Shown here in pieces: positions 11,079 to 23,544 of a stretch of 64,000 bases of DNA. Made by a program: the position numbers and the translations under genes. How positions within the stretch are numbered: the stretch's first letter is position 1; each line of letters begins with the position of its first letter. A model generated the notes under the pieces. That model was not told where the DNA came from. It saw nothing but the letters and a program-made list of their open reading frames with translations, and searched no databases. The stretch comes from Carassius auratus (Eukaryota > Chordata > Actinopteri > Cypriniformes > Cyprinidae): the NCBI RefSeq assembly GCF_003368295.1, contig NC_039263.1:16886213-16950212 (forward strand). Reading direction: 5' to 3'.

Positions 11079-11488
11079 TTACAGACGCGCTTTGGCTTCG
11101 TTACACTCTGCAATACCGGCAGATAAGAGCTGTTCTATTTGTGCTTGCTCGAACCCGTACTCCTTCAGCACTGAGCGAGTGTGCTCTCCGATGAAGGGGT
11201 CCCGGGAGTGACAGGGCTCCGCAGGGGAGCGGGACAGAACGGGTGCAGGTCGAGGGCTAATTTCCCCCTGAGAGTCCTTGAAGAATGACCCCCGTGCCTG
11301 GTTGTGGGGGTGAGAGAGTACCTCATCCAAAGACAGCACAGGGGTGACACAGGCATCTGTCCCGTCAAAGACTCGAATCCACTCCTCCTGCGTCTTGCTG
11401 GCAAACACCCGGGTGAATGTTTGCCTTAGCTGCGGCCAATCCGATACACTCATTTGTGCGGGCAGGTCAGCCTCATATAAGCCCAAAC
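11079..11488 (-). CDS. amacr: amacr exon 5
   Basis: 410 bp. Acceptor AG at 11489-11490; stop TAA at 11079-11081. Encodes FDGTDACVTPVLSLDEVL, then RDPFIGEHT and the terminal KARL. Confidence 0.96.
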
Positions 11489-12297
11489 CTATAGGTGTGA
11501 GAGAGAATTATATGAGGGAGATAAAAACAAATTAAAAAGAGGAAAAAAATCAATAAAGGAGTATAGAGGACAAAGATCAAAGAGATCATGAAGGACTATG
11601 AATCCAGAAGCCATTAGTGCATTACACTGGCCACAGCAGGTGACTTATGAGACATACTTTTATTATGGTTTCAAAGAAAGATTAAGCACTTGGGCCATCA
11701 GGGTGTAGGATGAATCCCTATGCACATACAAATGAAGCATCCTGTGGCTCCTTCCTAATCTTTGCATGCCTGTGCAAAATCGACAACCATATAGACAGAA
11801 CAATGTGACCCTGAGAACCTTGTGGTAAATTGTACTTCAATGTCATTCAGGTTTATTTCAGGTGAATTTAAAGCATCTAGATGTTCAGATGTGCAGTGTG
11901 TACAGTGTTCAGAGAAATAAAATTATATTTATATTATATAATTATATAAATATATAAACTAAGAAAATAAAACGCATAAATAAAAGAATATTTAATAGAT
12001 AAAGAAAAAAAATGCAAAAAAAAGAAAAGGGATGAAAATAATAAAGAACATATGCAAACAATGCAAAAATATTAGAACAGCAATATAAGTATTAACCCCA
12101 TAAAGGGCAAAAATAGGAGAATAAATAGAATTAAAATGAACAAGAAAATAAAATAGCAAGATGTGAATAGAAAAAAATACAAATCTTAAAATGCAAAAAT
12201 TAGAACACACACAATATTTTATATGAAAACAATAAGAAAATGAAATGAACAAAATGAGATCAGACATAAAAAGATGCAAAATAATGCAAAAATAAGA

Positions 12298-12367
<70 letters not shown>

Positions 12368-15300
12368 AGAATAAGAAATAAAATGTAAAAAATGTTAAAA
12401 TAACAAAATTCTAAACTAAAAACAAAAGTTTCTAAGATTTTTTTATTTATTTAGTATTTGCACATCATTTTTTCCGATCCTGTTTTTTTAATATGTATTT
12501 TCCACATCAAGATCAACTTTAGTAACCATATTTCAAATTAAGAGTAACCATAATGGATCTTTTTAAACATCTATGGTGACTAATAATATCTTTATGAATG
12601 AAAAAAAGAGTGGAACTTCAGGTGTTTGAGTCACTGCCTGTAAACACTTCAGATTTTTCCATTAACAAAAAACTAAATGTCCTCAGACAGCTATTCTGAC
12701 TGAGACAGCAAACATTCATAGCTATTCACACCATGAGAACGTCCAGTATATTCTGAAGATGACACTACAGGACCATATTAAGAAGAAATATAACACACTG
12801 ACCTTGAATAAGCTGTTGATAGAACTGAGGCTCAATCGCTCCCACTGCTATGTACTTTCCATCAGACGTACGGTACGTGTCATAGAACGGAGCACCACTA
12901 TCCAGCAAGTTTTCCCCACGTGGACGATTCCACAGGCCGAGGCTTCGGGACTTCCACATGAAGGAGCCGACATATGCTGCACCTTCAACCTACACATAAA
13001 TACAAGCATCACTCATTTAACCCATTATTCGCCACAATTCTATCATACTGAATTTTAAGTATAGAGCAGCAGGGTGCTTGCCAATAAGCAGGGCTACATC
13101 CTCATCAGGGGCAGCTGGAGTTGTATTTATAAATCACATACATTTACATACTCGAATGCACTGAATAAGATAGAAATATGGTATGGCAGGGGGAGATTTA
13201 ACCAACTTTGTAATACAAGCACACCACAGTGTAAGGTTTGCAGTAGTTTGATTTCTACATCATGGCACAGCATGACTCAAAAGCAGCCATATCATGAGTA
13301 ATCAACATGTCTTTGATCTTTTATGCATAATAAAGCTTGATGTCCTATGAAAACAATGTAACCTTCAGATAAAAAGAGCATTTATCTAAACTAATCATCA
13401 AAAACGAAGTTAATACTGTACTGAATACATCACATAAATATCAGTCCATGCTTATGAAAAATTGATTACATTTATTTTTAATAAAAGGTCCCTGATCTTT
13501 CAGTCTGATTTACAGAGTTTGTGTGGCGTATTTCAGCACTGACTTTATGAACCAGGCACAATGTAATACTGTACAGTCTTCACAAAGGCTGTTATTGAAG
13601 GATGGGGAAAGTAAAAACTATGTTTTACACAATAATAATCAAATAAAGGTTGTGTGAGCAGTGGCAGGAGAAGCAACGCATGCAGTTAATAACATGCAAT
13701 GGGGACATTTCTCAAAGGGGCAGCAGTTATAAAAATAAAGGCTGTTTACTTCAGAGAAAGGGTGAAAAATTTGAATGTGACTGTCTTGATCAAATAAACT
13801 CACTAGCATAAGTAGACTTATGTTAAATATGTATGACATCACATGACCCCTTTAAAGAATGATGGCACTTAGATCTTGAACTGAATCAGTTGATGACAAA
13901 TTTGGCGTCAAGGCTGAGGTTAAAGGGTCAGAAGCAAGTGTTCCAGAAACGTTTTCACGGATGAAAGCAAATGTTTGTAGGTCAAATCCTCCAGATTGAT
14001 GCATAAAAATAAATCTACAATGCCTTTCAAAATGAACTTTAATGTGGATATACTTCATATATTTCCCAGTTAAAGCAGCCTTCAAAAAGACAATGACAAT
14101 CTGGGTTTCTATTTGTGCATGTGATCGGCCTGACCACCAACAAGCCACCTGTCGCTTGGCATAATTACTGAATATGTTATCATGATATGCCTCTAAAAAC
14201 TATTTCTTAATACTTCCACTTTTCATATCGTTAAGAAAAAGACCCATGTATCAAAGTGGAATATTTAACTTTAGTTCTATAAATATAATGAGGACGTGTA
14301 TAATGTTTTATTACGGTTAATTTGTCTGGATGTAAATGTGAAGACGACAGTGGTCAAAGAATATTTGGGATTTAAACCGACATTACCCCAAAACAAATGT
14401 TGCGTAACAATTATGAAATGCTACTAAAACACCCAGGTCATCTCTTCAATTTTCTAAGAAGTATTTAAATTAAAAACCTCATAAAGTTTGCAGGGTATAA
14501 TACATCCAAATGGGCATGCAAGTGAAACACTATTTGCCTGCCTTGTGGGTTAATAACACTGACGTCGCTAAAAGCGGCTGTCAGTATCAAATGACAGGTT
14601 TTATCAGAAAGCGGCAAGGTGACTCTCACGGGAATGTGCTTCAGATATCTTTACTGCCTAACAGGCAAACATCTAATCATCATTACCACAGCTCCTGCCC
14701 ACACTGACATTAGCTTGGAGCACACACAGCTAAACTCTCCTCTAGCACTGCAGTTCTGCTCCAGGTCTGAACTGCTAATGTGAGAGGTGCTTCAATATTG
14801 GATTTTCACATATTACGCTTTATATTTACCACTGTTTATTTCCTTAAGAGCTTAAAGTGGCAGAGATCAAACGGTGTTAGAGTATTACATAACCTCAGTC
14901 GAATTGAAGCTCCATTGTCTGGTTGAGGTTTTCTAACACATAAAAATCCACTTAGGGCTGAGTGAAATGTCATATTTAATTAACAAGCAGAATAGCAATT
15001 GCCAATCCTTTTTTTTTTCTTTCAGCAGAGAAAACCTAGTGCATCATGAACAAAACAGGCCATTTAAAGAACTGACCAATGTGTCAGCAAACCTTAAACT
15101 GCTTCCACAAAGACCAACAGGGTTAACACACAGATTTAACACAGCAAGTGTGAACTAGACTTGATGTGTCCTGGATGACTCAACACAAAAGGATCACTAG
15201 AGCAATTATTAGTATGGAAAGCAAATATTGCAATTGTCAAATGTAATTATACACATCAAATGACATATACAGTGCCTTGCAAAAGTTTTTTTTATTTTTT

Positions 15301-18300
15301 TCTTCTTCACATTTTATTATTTTGCAGCCTTCTGTTAAACAGCTTTAAATTACTTTTTTTTTTTCACACCAATCTACACTTCACACCATTATGAAAAATG
15401 CACAAAACAGGTATGTAACAAATTTATTAGAACTAAAAAAAAAAACTGAAATAATTCCTTTAAATAATTTTTTGGACACTTGAAATTTATCTCAGGAGCA
15501 TTCATATCGCTTGTAGATGTTATTACACTTCAAACTGAGTTAACCTGTGACAAATTCAATTGAATGGGAAAAGATTCTGCTGCATTGAAGGTTCACAGAA
15601 GCATGTAGCCTACATTATCCAGAACAGAAGAAATATGGAACAACCAGGACTCTTCGTAGAGCTGGCCTCCTGGCCAAACTGAGCAACGGATTGAGAAGCG
15701 CCTTAGACTAGAGACACCTTAAGAACTCCTAGATTGTGAGAAACAACATTCTCTGATCTGATGAACCTCAATCCCAAGAATCATGTATGGAGGAAACCAG
15801 GCACAGATCATCACAGGCACATTAGCATCCCAAAAGTAAAGTGTGCTGCCTCGTGCTGTGGGGCTGTTTTCAGCAGCAGCGACTGAGGAACTCGTCAGAG
15901 TAGAAGGAAAGCTCAACACAGCAAAATATAGAGATATCCTTAATGAAAATCTTGTTCAGTGCATTCAGAACTTCAGACTTTCCAACCTGGACAATGACCC
16001 TATGCACACAGCAAGAGTGACTTATAGACAACTCTGTCAAAGTCCTTGAGTGGCCCAGCCAGAGCCTGAGCTCGAAGTTGAACCCAATCAAACATTTCTG
16101 GAGAAACGTGTCTGCCAGCCCCCATTCAAACTGACAGAGCTTGAGAGGTGAAGAGGTGAGGAGAAGAGTGGCAGATATTTGCCAAAAGCAAAGGTGCAAA
16201 ACTTGTCGCATCGTACCCCAAAAAACATGAAGCTTTAAAGATGCTTCAACTATGTACTGAGTTAAGGGTATGAATACTTAAGCAATGTATTTATTTTAGT
16301 GTTTTATTTTTAATAAATTTGCACAGATCTGTTTTGTGCTTTCTCATTATGGTGTACGGTGTGTAAACTGATTTAACAAAGCAGCAACATAAAATGTGTA
16401 AAAATGAAGGGGTATAAATTCTTTCACAAGGCACTGTGTTTAATAAATATGACAATACTCCTTTATTATTACTTAGCTTGTTAAGTCACTATGCAAAGTC
16501 TTCAGAGTGATGCCAACTATAAATCAATGTATAAAACTATTAAAAATTATCCTTATACTGTAATCATTACAAGCACAAGCTGTGATTGCTACCTAGCATT
16601 GCTGCCTAGCATGTTTGTTTGCATCTGCTTAACTGAATATACGAATATATGACTTTAACCACATAACATGTATGTGTTGTATTATAGCTGTATATTAGTA
16701 CCATAAGGACATTACTCTGATACACTCACTGCCTAATAACAGAATACTTCCTAAATGAAAAAACTGAAACTTTTCTGGAAAGCTGAGTGTTATGTCAATT
16801 AACTTGAATTAAGTTTTCCTTTTTGTTTATTTTCCCTTTTATGTTAACTTTATATTGAAGCTACATCATTCGATTCTCTTGCTGATCTCCAGTAGATGTA
16901 GACTTTAGAGACTCTGAACATGGAAGTGCTCCAAGAACACAATATGAGCTCTTGAGCAAACACTTTCCTTTAGAAAATGTCAGATGCTTATAATAGAAGC
17001 ATGCCATTTTTACAAATGTCAATACCAGTAGGCAATATGAGAGTGTTTATAATCAACCACTGTGACGATTTGTTTTTATATAATTAAAACATTTTAATAA
17101 TGATTAAAACTATAGGAGGAGACCAATGAAGCATGAGAATCTCAGCGAGCTGTAAAATGGTATGAATATTTCAATTTCTAATGCTTGAGAGATCTACTCC
17201 CCTAAAGTTTTTATACTTTATTAATTAGCAAGCATTAATGATGAGCTTTGCGACTAAATATTTCATAGTTTCAACCACAGGTCCAAATTCAAAGTAGGTT
17301 CAAAGTGAATTCCAGTACGTTGATATGGAGGAACATTTAGGCTCTCAAGGACCCAATGGAGAATAGGCTTGAACACAATATTTGCAATTCCTTACTAAAT
17401 GGGTCATCCTTACTTGGAAAATAACAACTCTAACAGTACTCACATGTAGCAGTGTTATTAAAAACAGATAGTGCCAATATAAGCAACTTGAAAGGAAAAA
17501 CCAAGCAATTATTGTAAAATCCAGATTGCAGAATTGTATCGAGATAAACCAGGCTTGTAATTGCCCCATTCCATGCAGTGGCTGGTCAAAACAACAAGAG
17601 GAAAAGGATTTTTAGCACGGTGGGAGGAAAAACAATTCATGACACTCAGTATGATATAAATTTGATTGTATGGATTGAAAGTAAGCCAGCACAAATGCTT
17701 CTTTTTCCAGTCACTCATTGGCTTCAGCTAACCAGCCGACGAAAAGATTTGTTCTACGGTTAACTCAAAGAGAAGTTAATAACAATTTGTAAGTCGGAAC
17801 CTATTTTAAGATGAGGTGCTGTATCTCACCATGCTGGCATCAATGATCTGGCCTTGTCCTGACCTGCTTCTTTCCAGGAGAGCCAACACAATCCCAAAGG
17901 CACACATGAGACCACCTCCAGCAAAGTCTGCCACCAAATTCAATGGAGCGTAGGGTTTCTCTGAGCTACGGCCCAGCATGGACAGCAACCCTATTAAAAA
18001 CAGGGACTTCCTAAGAACTGAAGAATAGCTAAATATTTACTGTAATAGTTATTTTTAAATCACAGTTAAAGGTCAGCTAAAAATATCAGCAATTAAGCCA
18101 CACAAGTGTTTCTATCCTCTTGGCTTTTAAACTGGTTTAAATAGTATTGCCTGTTAAGTGGTGTTAAGAGAAGTGTAGCACATGAACAAAACCAAAAGAA
18201 CAATGGGCATTATTACATGTGAAGCCATTAAATAATTTGGATTTAACACACACAGACTTACTGTAGCGAAGGCCAATCTCATAAAAAATTAATTAGGTTA

Positions 18301-19559
18301 CAAGTGTATATTGCTCTGTTAGCACATAAAAGTTCAAAGCAAATCAACAAAAAATGGGGTGAAAAAATTTAATCAAACTTGAAAAACATTGCCATTTTTA
18401 TGGCCAGTTCCATCGTTCTCAACTCGCACCTGAATTAAAAGAACTGGATAGAAGTCTAGTCTTTTTGATCGAATGTCATTTTCACGAAATGCTAAAAAAT
18501 TATATGTAGTAACATTTTGGACTGAGTCACGCATCCACACATATGCAAAAACTGCATTTCTGCACTTAAAGAGCAACACATAATAATCTCCACTGAATTT
18601 TTTTTTAATTAATGGCACCACAGATCCAGATGGCTTCATAGGGTTTCAGTCTGCAACGTGACAAGTGCTGGTTTGCAGTCATGCCTCTGTGTGAAGGACT
18701 CTGCTTGTACATAAAGTCTAAGAAAATTTTTCCACCAAAGATATAACTTCACATAGCTCCATCTCTGCAATCTACTCTGCTTAACATACACCGATTCTGG
18801 GAAAACTTATTAGCAAGCAACTCTGCAGCTGTTAAATATTGGTCTTTACCTGACATGGCCAGGTAGTTGATATCATGCCCGGCAGCCTTGGCATAGGATC
18901 CGCTCTGACCATAGCCGGTGAGCCGTGCGTAAATCAGACGCGGGTTCTCTTTAAGTAAATCTTCAGGACCTAATCCCATCTTTTCCATAACACCTTAATT
19001 ATACCAGAGAAATAAAGTAATGCAGCATGAAAGGAAAAAAAAACCCTGAAGGAAAATACATTTAAATTTAGAGGACCAAAGGTTACAATGTAGCAAAATT
19101 ATTCTTGTTTGGATTTAAAATCAGGAAAGCAATAGCAATCACTTAATGAAGTAAAGAACAGTTTCCCCCCTCCATTAATTAACAATGCTTTCATTAAAAC
19201 TAAATGAAAAAATATTTAGACAAAATGCACAATATGGACAAAGGTTAATGGTTTAAAAAATAATAATAATAATTCTGTCAGATTCACACTGTGCCATCTT
19301 GCATGATTACGGTTTATCAGAATTGCTATAATAATTAAGATTACCAATGGCAACCTTATTCACTTTTAGAACTAGACAAATACAATAATAATTTTTTAAT
19401 AATATTATATATTTTTTTTTTACTTTATTATAAAAATATATACACATGCATACATATATATATATATATAAATATACACATACATACATATATATACATA
19501 CACACACATATATAAATATACACACACACACATATATATACATACATACACACACACAT

Positions 19560-19597
<38 letters not shown>

Positions 19598-19651
19598 ATA
19601 TACATACACACACACACACACACATATATACATACACACACACACATATAC

Positions 19652-19704
<53 letters not shown>

Positions 19705-20320
19705 ACTGTTATTAACCCTTAATCAGCCCTTGGGATCCAGCTGATCCCATTTGAAATATACTTCATTTTTAAAAGGGGTCCCTTCATTTCAGGGGCAAGA
19801 AATTCTGTGACTTTTCCTAAATAGTGTATCTAAACTATAGACTGTATAAAAACAGATCTTAACACAGAAAACGGATGAAATCTGGATGATTTATTTGTTC
19901 TAAAAGTGTGCAAGAAAAAAAATACCATTTAAGGTATTGAAAATGAATGGGAAAAGTTAAAAATATATTTATTTATTAATAAAATACGACCTGCTAGCTA
20001 GCTAATAGAATATTATGAGATTTAAGCATGCGAATGTGGAGTCATGTTTACTTATTTTAATGAAGACACTGACCTTTACGATAGGGCTCCAGAACCACAT
20101 CTGACTGGACACACAGTCTTTTCAAAACAGCGACACCTCTGGGGTTCTTTAGATTCAAGGCCACTGATTGTTTGCCTCTTGCTTGAGTATCTACAGTCAT
20201 TGGCACCTTTGTCCGATCTACCCGGATCACCCTTGCACCGAAGTCGGCCAGTATCATCCCGCAGAAGGGCGCAGGGGCCAGCCCCGCGAGCTCGATTACA
20301 CGCACTCCTGCCAGAGCCAT
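11079..20320 (-). CDS. amacr: Alpha-methylacyl-CoA racemase, complete, five coding exons
   Basis: Interconverts (R)- and (S)-2-methylacyl-CoA thioesters so that pristanic acid and bile acid intermediates can enter beta-oxidation in peroxisomes and mitochondria. Coding exons: 20320-20074, 18993-18850, 17990-17830, 12989-12803, 11488-11079; all GT/AG, phases consistent, 1149 bp, 382 residues, the same length as the human enzyme. CoA-transferase family III fold: MALAGVRVIELAGLAPAPFC at the N-terminus; catalytic His122 (AGHDINY), Asp152 (LVADFAGGG) and Glu237 (VGAIEPQFY) all present. Ser52 and Leu107, the positions altered in human AMACR deficiency, are the normal residues. Ends EAKARL, where KARL is a peroxisomal PTS1-type tail. 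Lies upstream of slc45a2 in the same orientation. Confidence 0.97.
11489..12802. other. amacr intron 4
   Basis: 1.31 kb, extremely A-rich on the + strand from 11920 to 12430, with a TA microsatellite at 12301-12360. No gene. Confidence 0.75.
12301..12360. repeat. (TA)n microsatellite
   Basis: 30 perfect TA units. Confidence 0.97.
12803..12989 (-). CDS. amacr: amacr exon 4
   Basis: 187 bp. Acceptor AG at 12990-12991, donor CAAG|GTCAGT at 12801-12802. Encodes VEGAAYVGSFMWK to QFYQQLIQG, including catalytic Glu237. Confidence 0.96.
12990..17829. other. amacr intron 3
   Basis: 4.84 kb. Contains the Tc1-like element at 15268-16438. The remaining stretches 12990-15267 and 16439-17829 are AT-rich and show no gene. 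Confidence 0.7.
15268..16438 (+). mobile_element. Degenerate Tc1/mariner-type transposon
   Basis: Left end TACAGTGCCTTGCAAAAG (15268 on), right end CACAAGGCACTGTG (to 16438), imperfect inverted repeats. The body holds stop-riddled Tc1 transposase remnants: near 15637 a stretch like the conserved N-terminal part, then at 15840-16110 GLFSAAATEELVRVEGK and a NLDNDPMHTA-like block matching the DNDPKHT motif, in shifted frames. A large internal deletion and many stops make it inactive. Confidence 0.85.
17830..17990 (-). CDS. amacr: amacr exon 3
   Basis: 161 bp. Acceptor AG at 17991-17992, donor ATG|GTGAGA at 17828-17829. Carries catalytic Asp152 in NLVADFAGGGLMCA and GQGQIIDASM. Confidence 0.96.
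17991..18849. other. amacr intron 2
   Basis: 859 bp. An 88-codon minus-strand open frame (18373-18639) matches nothing I know and has no splice or start support, so I treat it as chance. Confidence 0.65.
18850..18993 (-). CDS. amacr: amacr exon 2
   Basis: 144 bp. Acceptor AG at 18994-18995, donor TCAG|GTAAAG at 18848-18849. Encodes VMEKMGLGPEDLL, NPRLIYARLTGYGQSGSY and catalytic His122 in GHDINYLAMS. Confidence 0.96.
18994..20073. other. amacr intron 1
   Basis: 1.08 kb, AT-rich, with a compound microsatellite at 19438-19701. No gene. Confidence 0.75.
19438..19701. repeat. Compound (CA)n/(TA)n/(CATA)n microsatellite
   Basis: About 264 bases of interleaved CA, TA and CATA units ending in a pure TA run. 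It creates Tyr/Val/Cys/Ile-only frames on the minus strand and His/Thr/Tyr/Ile frames on the plus strand; these are not genes. Confidence 0.97.
20074..20320 (-). CDS. amacr: amacr exon 1 (coding part)
   Basis: 247 bp. ATG at 20318-20320; donor AAAG|GTCAGT at 20072-20073. Encodes the N-terminal CoA-binding Rossmann-like part, MALAGVRVIELAG to VLEPYRKG. An acceptor just 5' of the ATG (ACAG|GTTCCATT, exon edge near 20328) suggests a spliced 5' UTR. Confidence 0.96.
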
Positions 20321-20696
20321 AATGGAACCTGTTCACACATAAACCTAAAATATTACACGTGAAAAAAAAAAATATTTCAAATTATTAAGTAGTGTAGGAG
20401 TGGTGGAAACACATTATATTACACAATGTATGCTGCTCGTGAAAGAAAAAAAGAAAAAAAAGATATTAATGAAGCCACAATCACAAACAAATGACAGTTG
20501 TTATTTAGGTCACAGTTCACTCCAAGTATGTATCGTTGCAGCTGTCCATTCCAAACTTCTTATTAAACCATTAAACGACCATCTCTAAATAACAACAATC
20601 TGTTATTTATGTTTTCTGTCCAGAACACATCTGAGCAAACAACACCTAATAACACAATAGGAGTCATGACTTTGCAACAAAACACACACTACATAC

Positions 20697-20765
20697 CTTT
20701 TAAATTTTGCACTTCGAACCAAACGGCTCGGCGCGTGTTTATGACGTAGGCGCACAGGATTGTGG
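20697..20765 (-). promoter_or_regulatory. Probable amacr non-coding first exon and promoter
   Basis: A strong minus-strand donor AAAAG|GTATGT sits at 20695-20697 and pairs with the acceptor next to the start codon. Upstream lies a short CpG-rich patch with TGACGTAG (20742-20749), a CRE-like site, in otherwise AT-rich DNA. No TATA box. Exact transcription start is not visible. Confidence 0.5.
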
Positions 20766-21890
20766 ATGTTGTAGTTTTTATGATATATCGTTCACTCTCT
20801 CTTTTAATAAATATTATATACATTTAAAATAATATACATTTAAAAATTATTAATTGTATAAGTGACAAATAAGCATAAAGGATAGAGTAAATTAATAAAA
20901 AAAATTGAGTGGTTGGTTATTCTACTCACCTAGAGGAACATTATGAAGGCACTTTCATCCATTTTCATTTGTTTGGTTCTGGATTTAAATAAAACTATTT
21001 CAAAATGTGGTTAGAAAATAAAATACAAGAGAAAAGGAGACCAATTCGGGACTGTTTCCTTTTCATTTGTTGAGAAAGGGTCTGCTGCTCTACATAACGA
21101 TTTATGAGCACTACATTTCTCACCACAATTATAGTCTGTCTCAGTGGGTAATGCATTTAGATATTCAGTATGTGCCCATGACATGGTGCAATGAATGATA
21201 TGGCTTTTTATTACATTTTTATTTATTTTCTTTAATCTTTCTATTTCACTTTGTATATTCGGCTCTGAAAATGAATTCTGATCCTTCAAAAATATGTCAT
21301 GCCTTAATACAGTACCCATATATTCTAGTCAGTCAGGAATGAATGATTCAAAAGGCGTTAAATAAGTGACAAACATGATCAGATTTAAAACCATTCCATA
21401 AATAAATGACACTTGTAAGACAGATTTGAAGTGACAGGAAAATGTTAACTTTTCTGTAAATTCATTTCCCAACGCTATGCTACATTCACATATGAGTTGA
21501 CACCATGGGCTTCTCACAATGGCAGTCTTGCACAATATATCAGTTCATTAATCAAATCAGTAGTGGAAAAGCCACACAGCTCGTAATACTGAATATACAG
21601 AGTTGCAGGAATTACAATTCTTAAGATGTTTTCATTGGTTTATGTGTTGTGTGGGTAAACACTCAGCAGCGAGGTCAGTCTCACCAACCTTGACTCAAGG
21701 AAAAACACTTTCAGTGGCACATTTTCAACACTCATTTACATTACCTTGGGTTATATACAAATCCCAATGACTTAGAACTGCATTTGTTTTATATTCCCCA
21801 GCTGCATAAATTGAAGAGTCTTTGCAGCAGAGCCATTTGAGAGTCTCAGTTATACCATGTTTTTCATGGACCTCCAGATCCATGAGAATT

Positions 21891-21893
<3 letters not shown>

Positions 21894-21976
<83 letters not shown>
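21894..21976. repeat. (TA)n microsatellite
   Basis: About 40 TA units. Confidence 0.97.
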
Positions 21977-21978
<2 letters not shown>

Positions 21979-23016
21979 CATCTCAGCATTAGTGTTTTTT
22001 TAAGCCTATATTTGTTTTATATTTACTTAAACAATAAGCCTTAAGCACTACCTGCATGATTTATTCATATTGCAGTGCATGCTGGGAGCTCAAATCGGCT
22101 ACATTCTACATAGCTTGTTCAGGCCAATTGAAAAATCTGGGGGAATGTTTGTTGGCCTAACATTCTATTTTCTTTTTATCTGTAATCCTCATAACATTTA
22201 TGGATTATTGTGATGTTTTTATCATCTGTTTAAACTCTCATTCTGACGGCACCCATTCACTGCAGAGGATGTTGGAGACGGAGTTGTTATTTGACTCACC
22301 ACTTTCTGTCTGAAGTGATTCAGTTAATTATATCACAATGATTCAGAAACTGTCACAATTAACAACTCTCATCTTATAAACATAAAGTTTCACATCAACA
22401 CAGCCAAAGCAACATGACAGCAACTTTGCAGAGTCATTTTGAATTCATTGTCAGACTTCCAACAGTGTCGAGGCAATTAAAATCAACCTTATTCTCACTG
22501 AGAAGCCCTAGTTTTGCCTATAATTTCTTGTCGGTTCATGAAAGAAATTTGATTGCGCTTCGGATGAAAAGGAGCTGACATGACTTGTCACTGCCTAATG
22601 AACCAATGAAAGTGAGAAGTGCCCTCTCTTTGAGGACAGAAGAGACTTCAGCAGTCATTTAACTAATGTAAGTCTTATTTGAGTTGGTAAATTCAATGAA
22701 TGCAGCTCAGCACAAAAGCACCTATTTGTGTTCGACATCTCTGACGTTTCACACACAGAATGAATTGCTTTACAAGAATCTCATTCATTTGCGGCATGTC
22801 ATTTTGATCACATCTCTCATAATGAAATCAGACACCGGAAAAAAAAAGACAAGCTTTCTTAATTTTCACTTTCTTTGAGTTTAGAAACTCAGTAATATAA
22901 TCAGTGCAACAAAGTATTTTGTTGTCAGTGAGTAGAATAATTGCTCCAATGAGAAACTAAAGTTTTTCTTTTTGACATTACCTCTATACACAACTATTGA
23001 GTAAAAAAAAAAAAAG

Positions 23017-23544
23017 TACAGACCAAAAGTTTGGACACACCTTCTCATTCAAAGAGTTTTCTTTATTTTTATGACTATGAAAATTGTAGATTCACACTGA
23101 AGGCATCAAAACTATGAATTAACACATGTGGAATTATATACATAACAAAAAAGTGTGAAACCACTGAAAATATGTCATATTCTAGGTTCTTTAAAGTAGC
23201 CACCTTTTGCTTTGATTACTGCTTTGCAAACTCTTGGCATTCTCTTGATGAGCTTCAAGAGGTAGTCACCTGAAATGGTCTTCCAACAGTCTTGAAGGAG
23301 TTCCCCGAGAGATGCTTAGCACTTGTTGGTCCTTTTTCCTTCTGTCTGCGGTCCAGCTCACCCCTAAACCATCTCGATTGGGTTCAGGTCCAGTGACTGT
23401 GGAGGACAGGTCATCTGGCGCAGCACCCCATCACTCTCCTTCTTGGTCAAATAGCCCTTGATGCCTTCTGACTACAATTTTCATAGTCATGAAAATAAAG
23501 AAAACTCTTTGAATGAGAAGGTGTGTCCAAACTTTTGGTCTGTA
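23017..23544. mobile_element. Tc1/mariner MITE with 73-bp inverted repeats
   Basis: Flanked by TA. Left repeat 23017-23089 starts TACAGACCAAAAGTTTGGAC; right repeat 23472-23544 is its reverse complement with one visible mismatch. The interior holds a reversed, decayed fragment of Tc1 transposase (around 23200-23460, with a pattern reversed from the usual helix-turn-helix/DDE block). 528 bp, too short to be autonomous. Confidence 0.9.

Noticed and set aside
18373..18639. 88-codon minus-strand frame in amacr intron 2
   Set aside because: No known motif, no splice signals joining amacr frames, and not needed for a full-length 382-residue enzyme.
19307..19715. Long Tyr/Val/Cys- or His/Thr-rich open frames
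   Set aside because: They are translations of a CA/TA microsatellite on both strands, with no gene structure.
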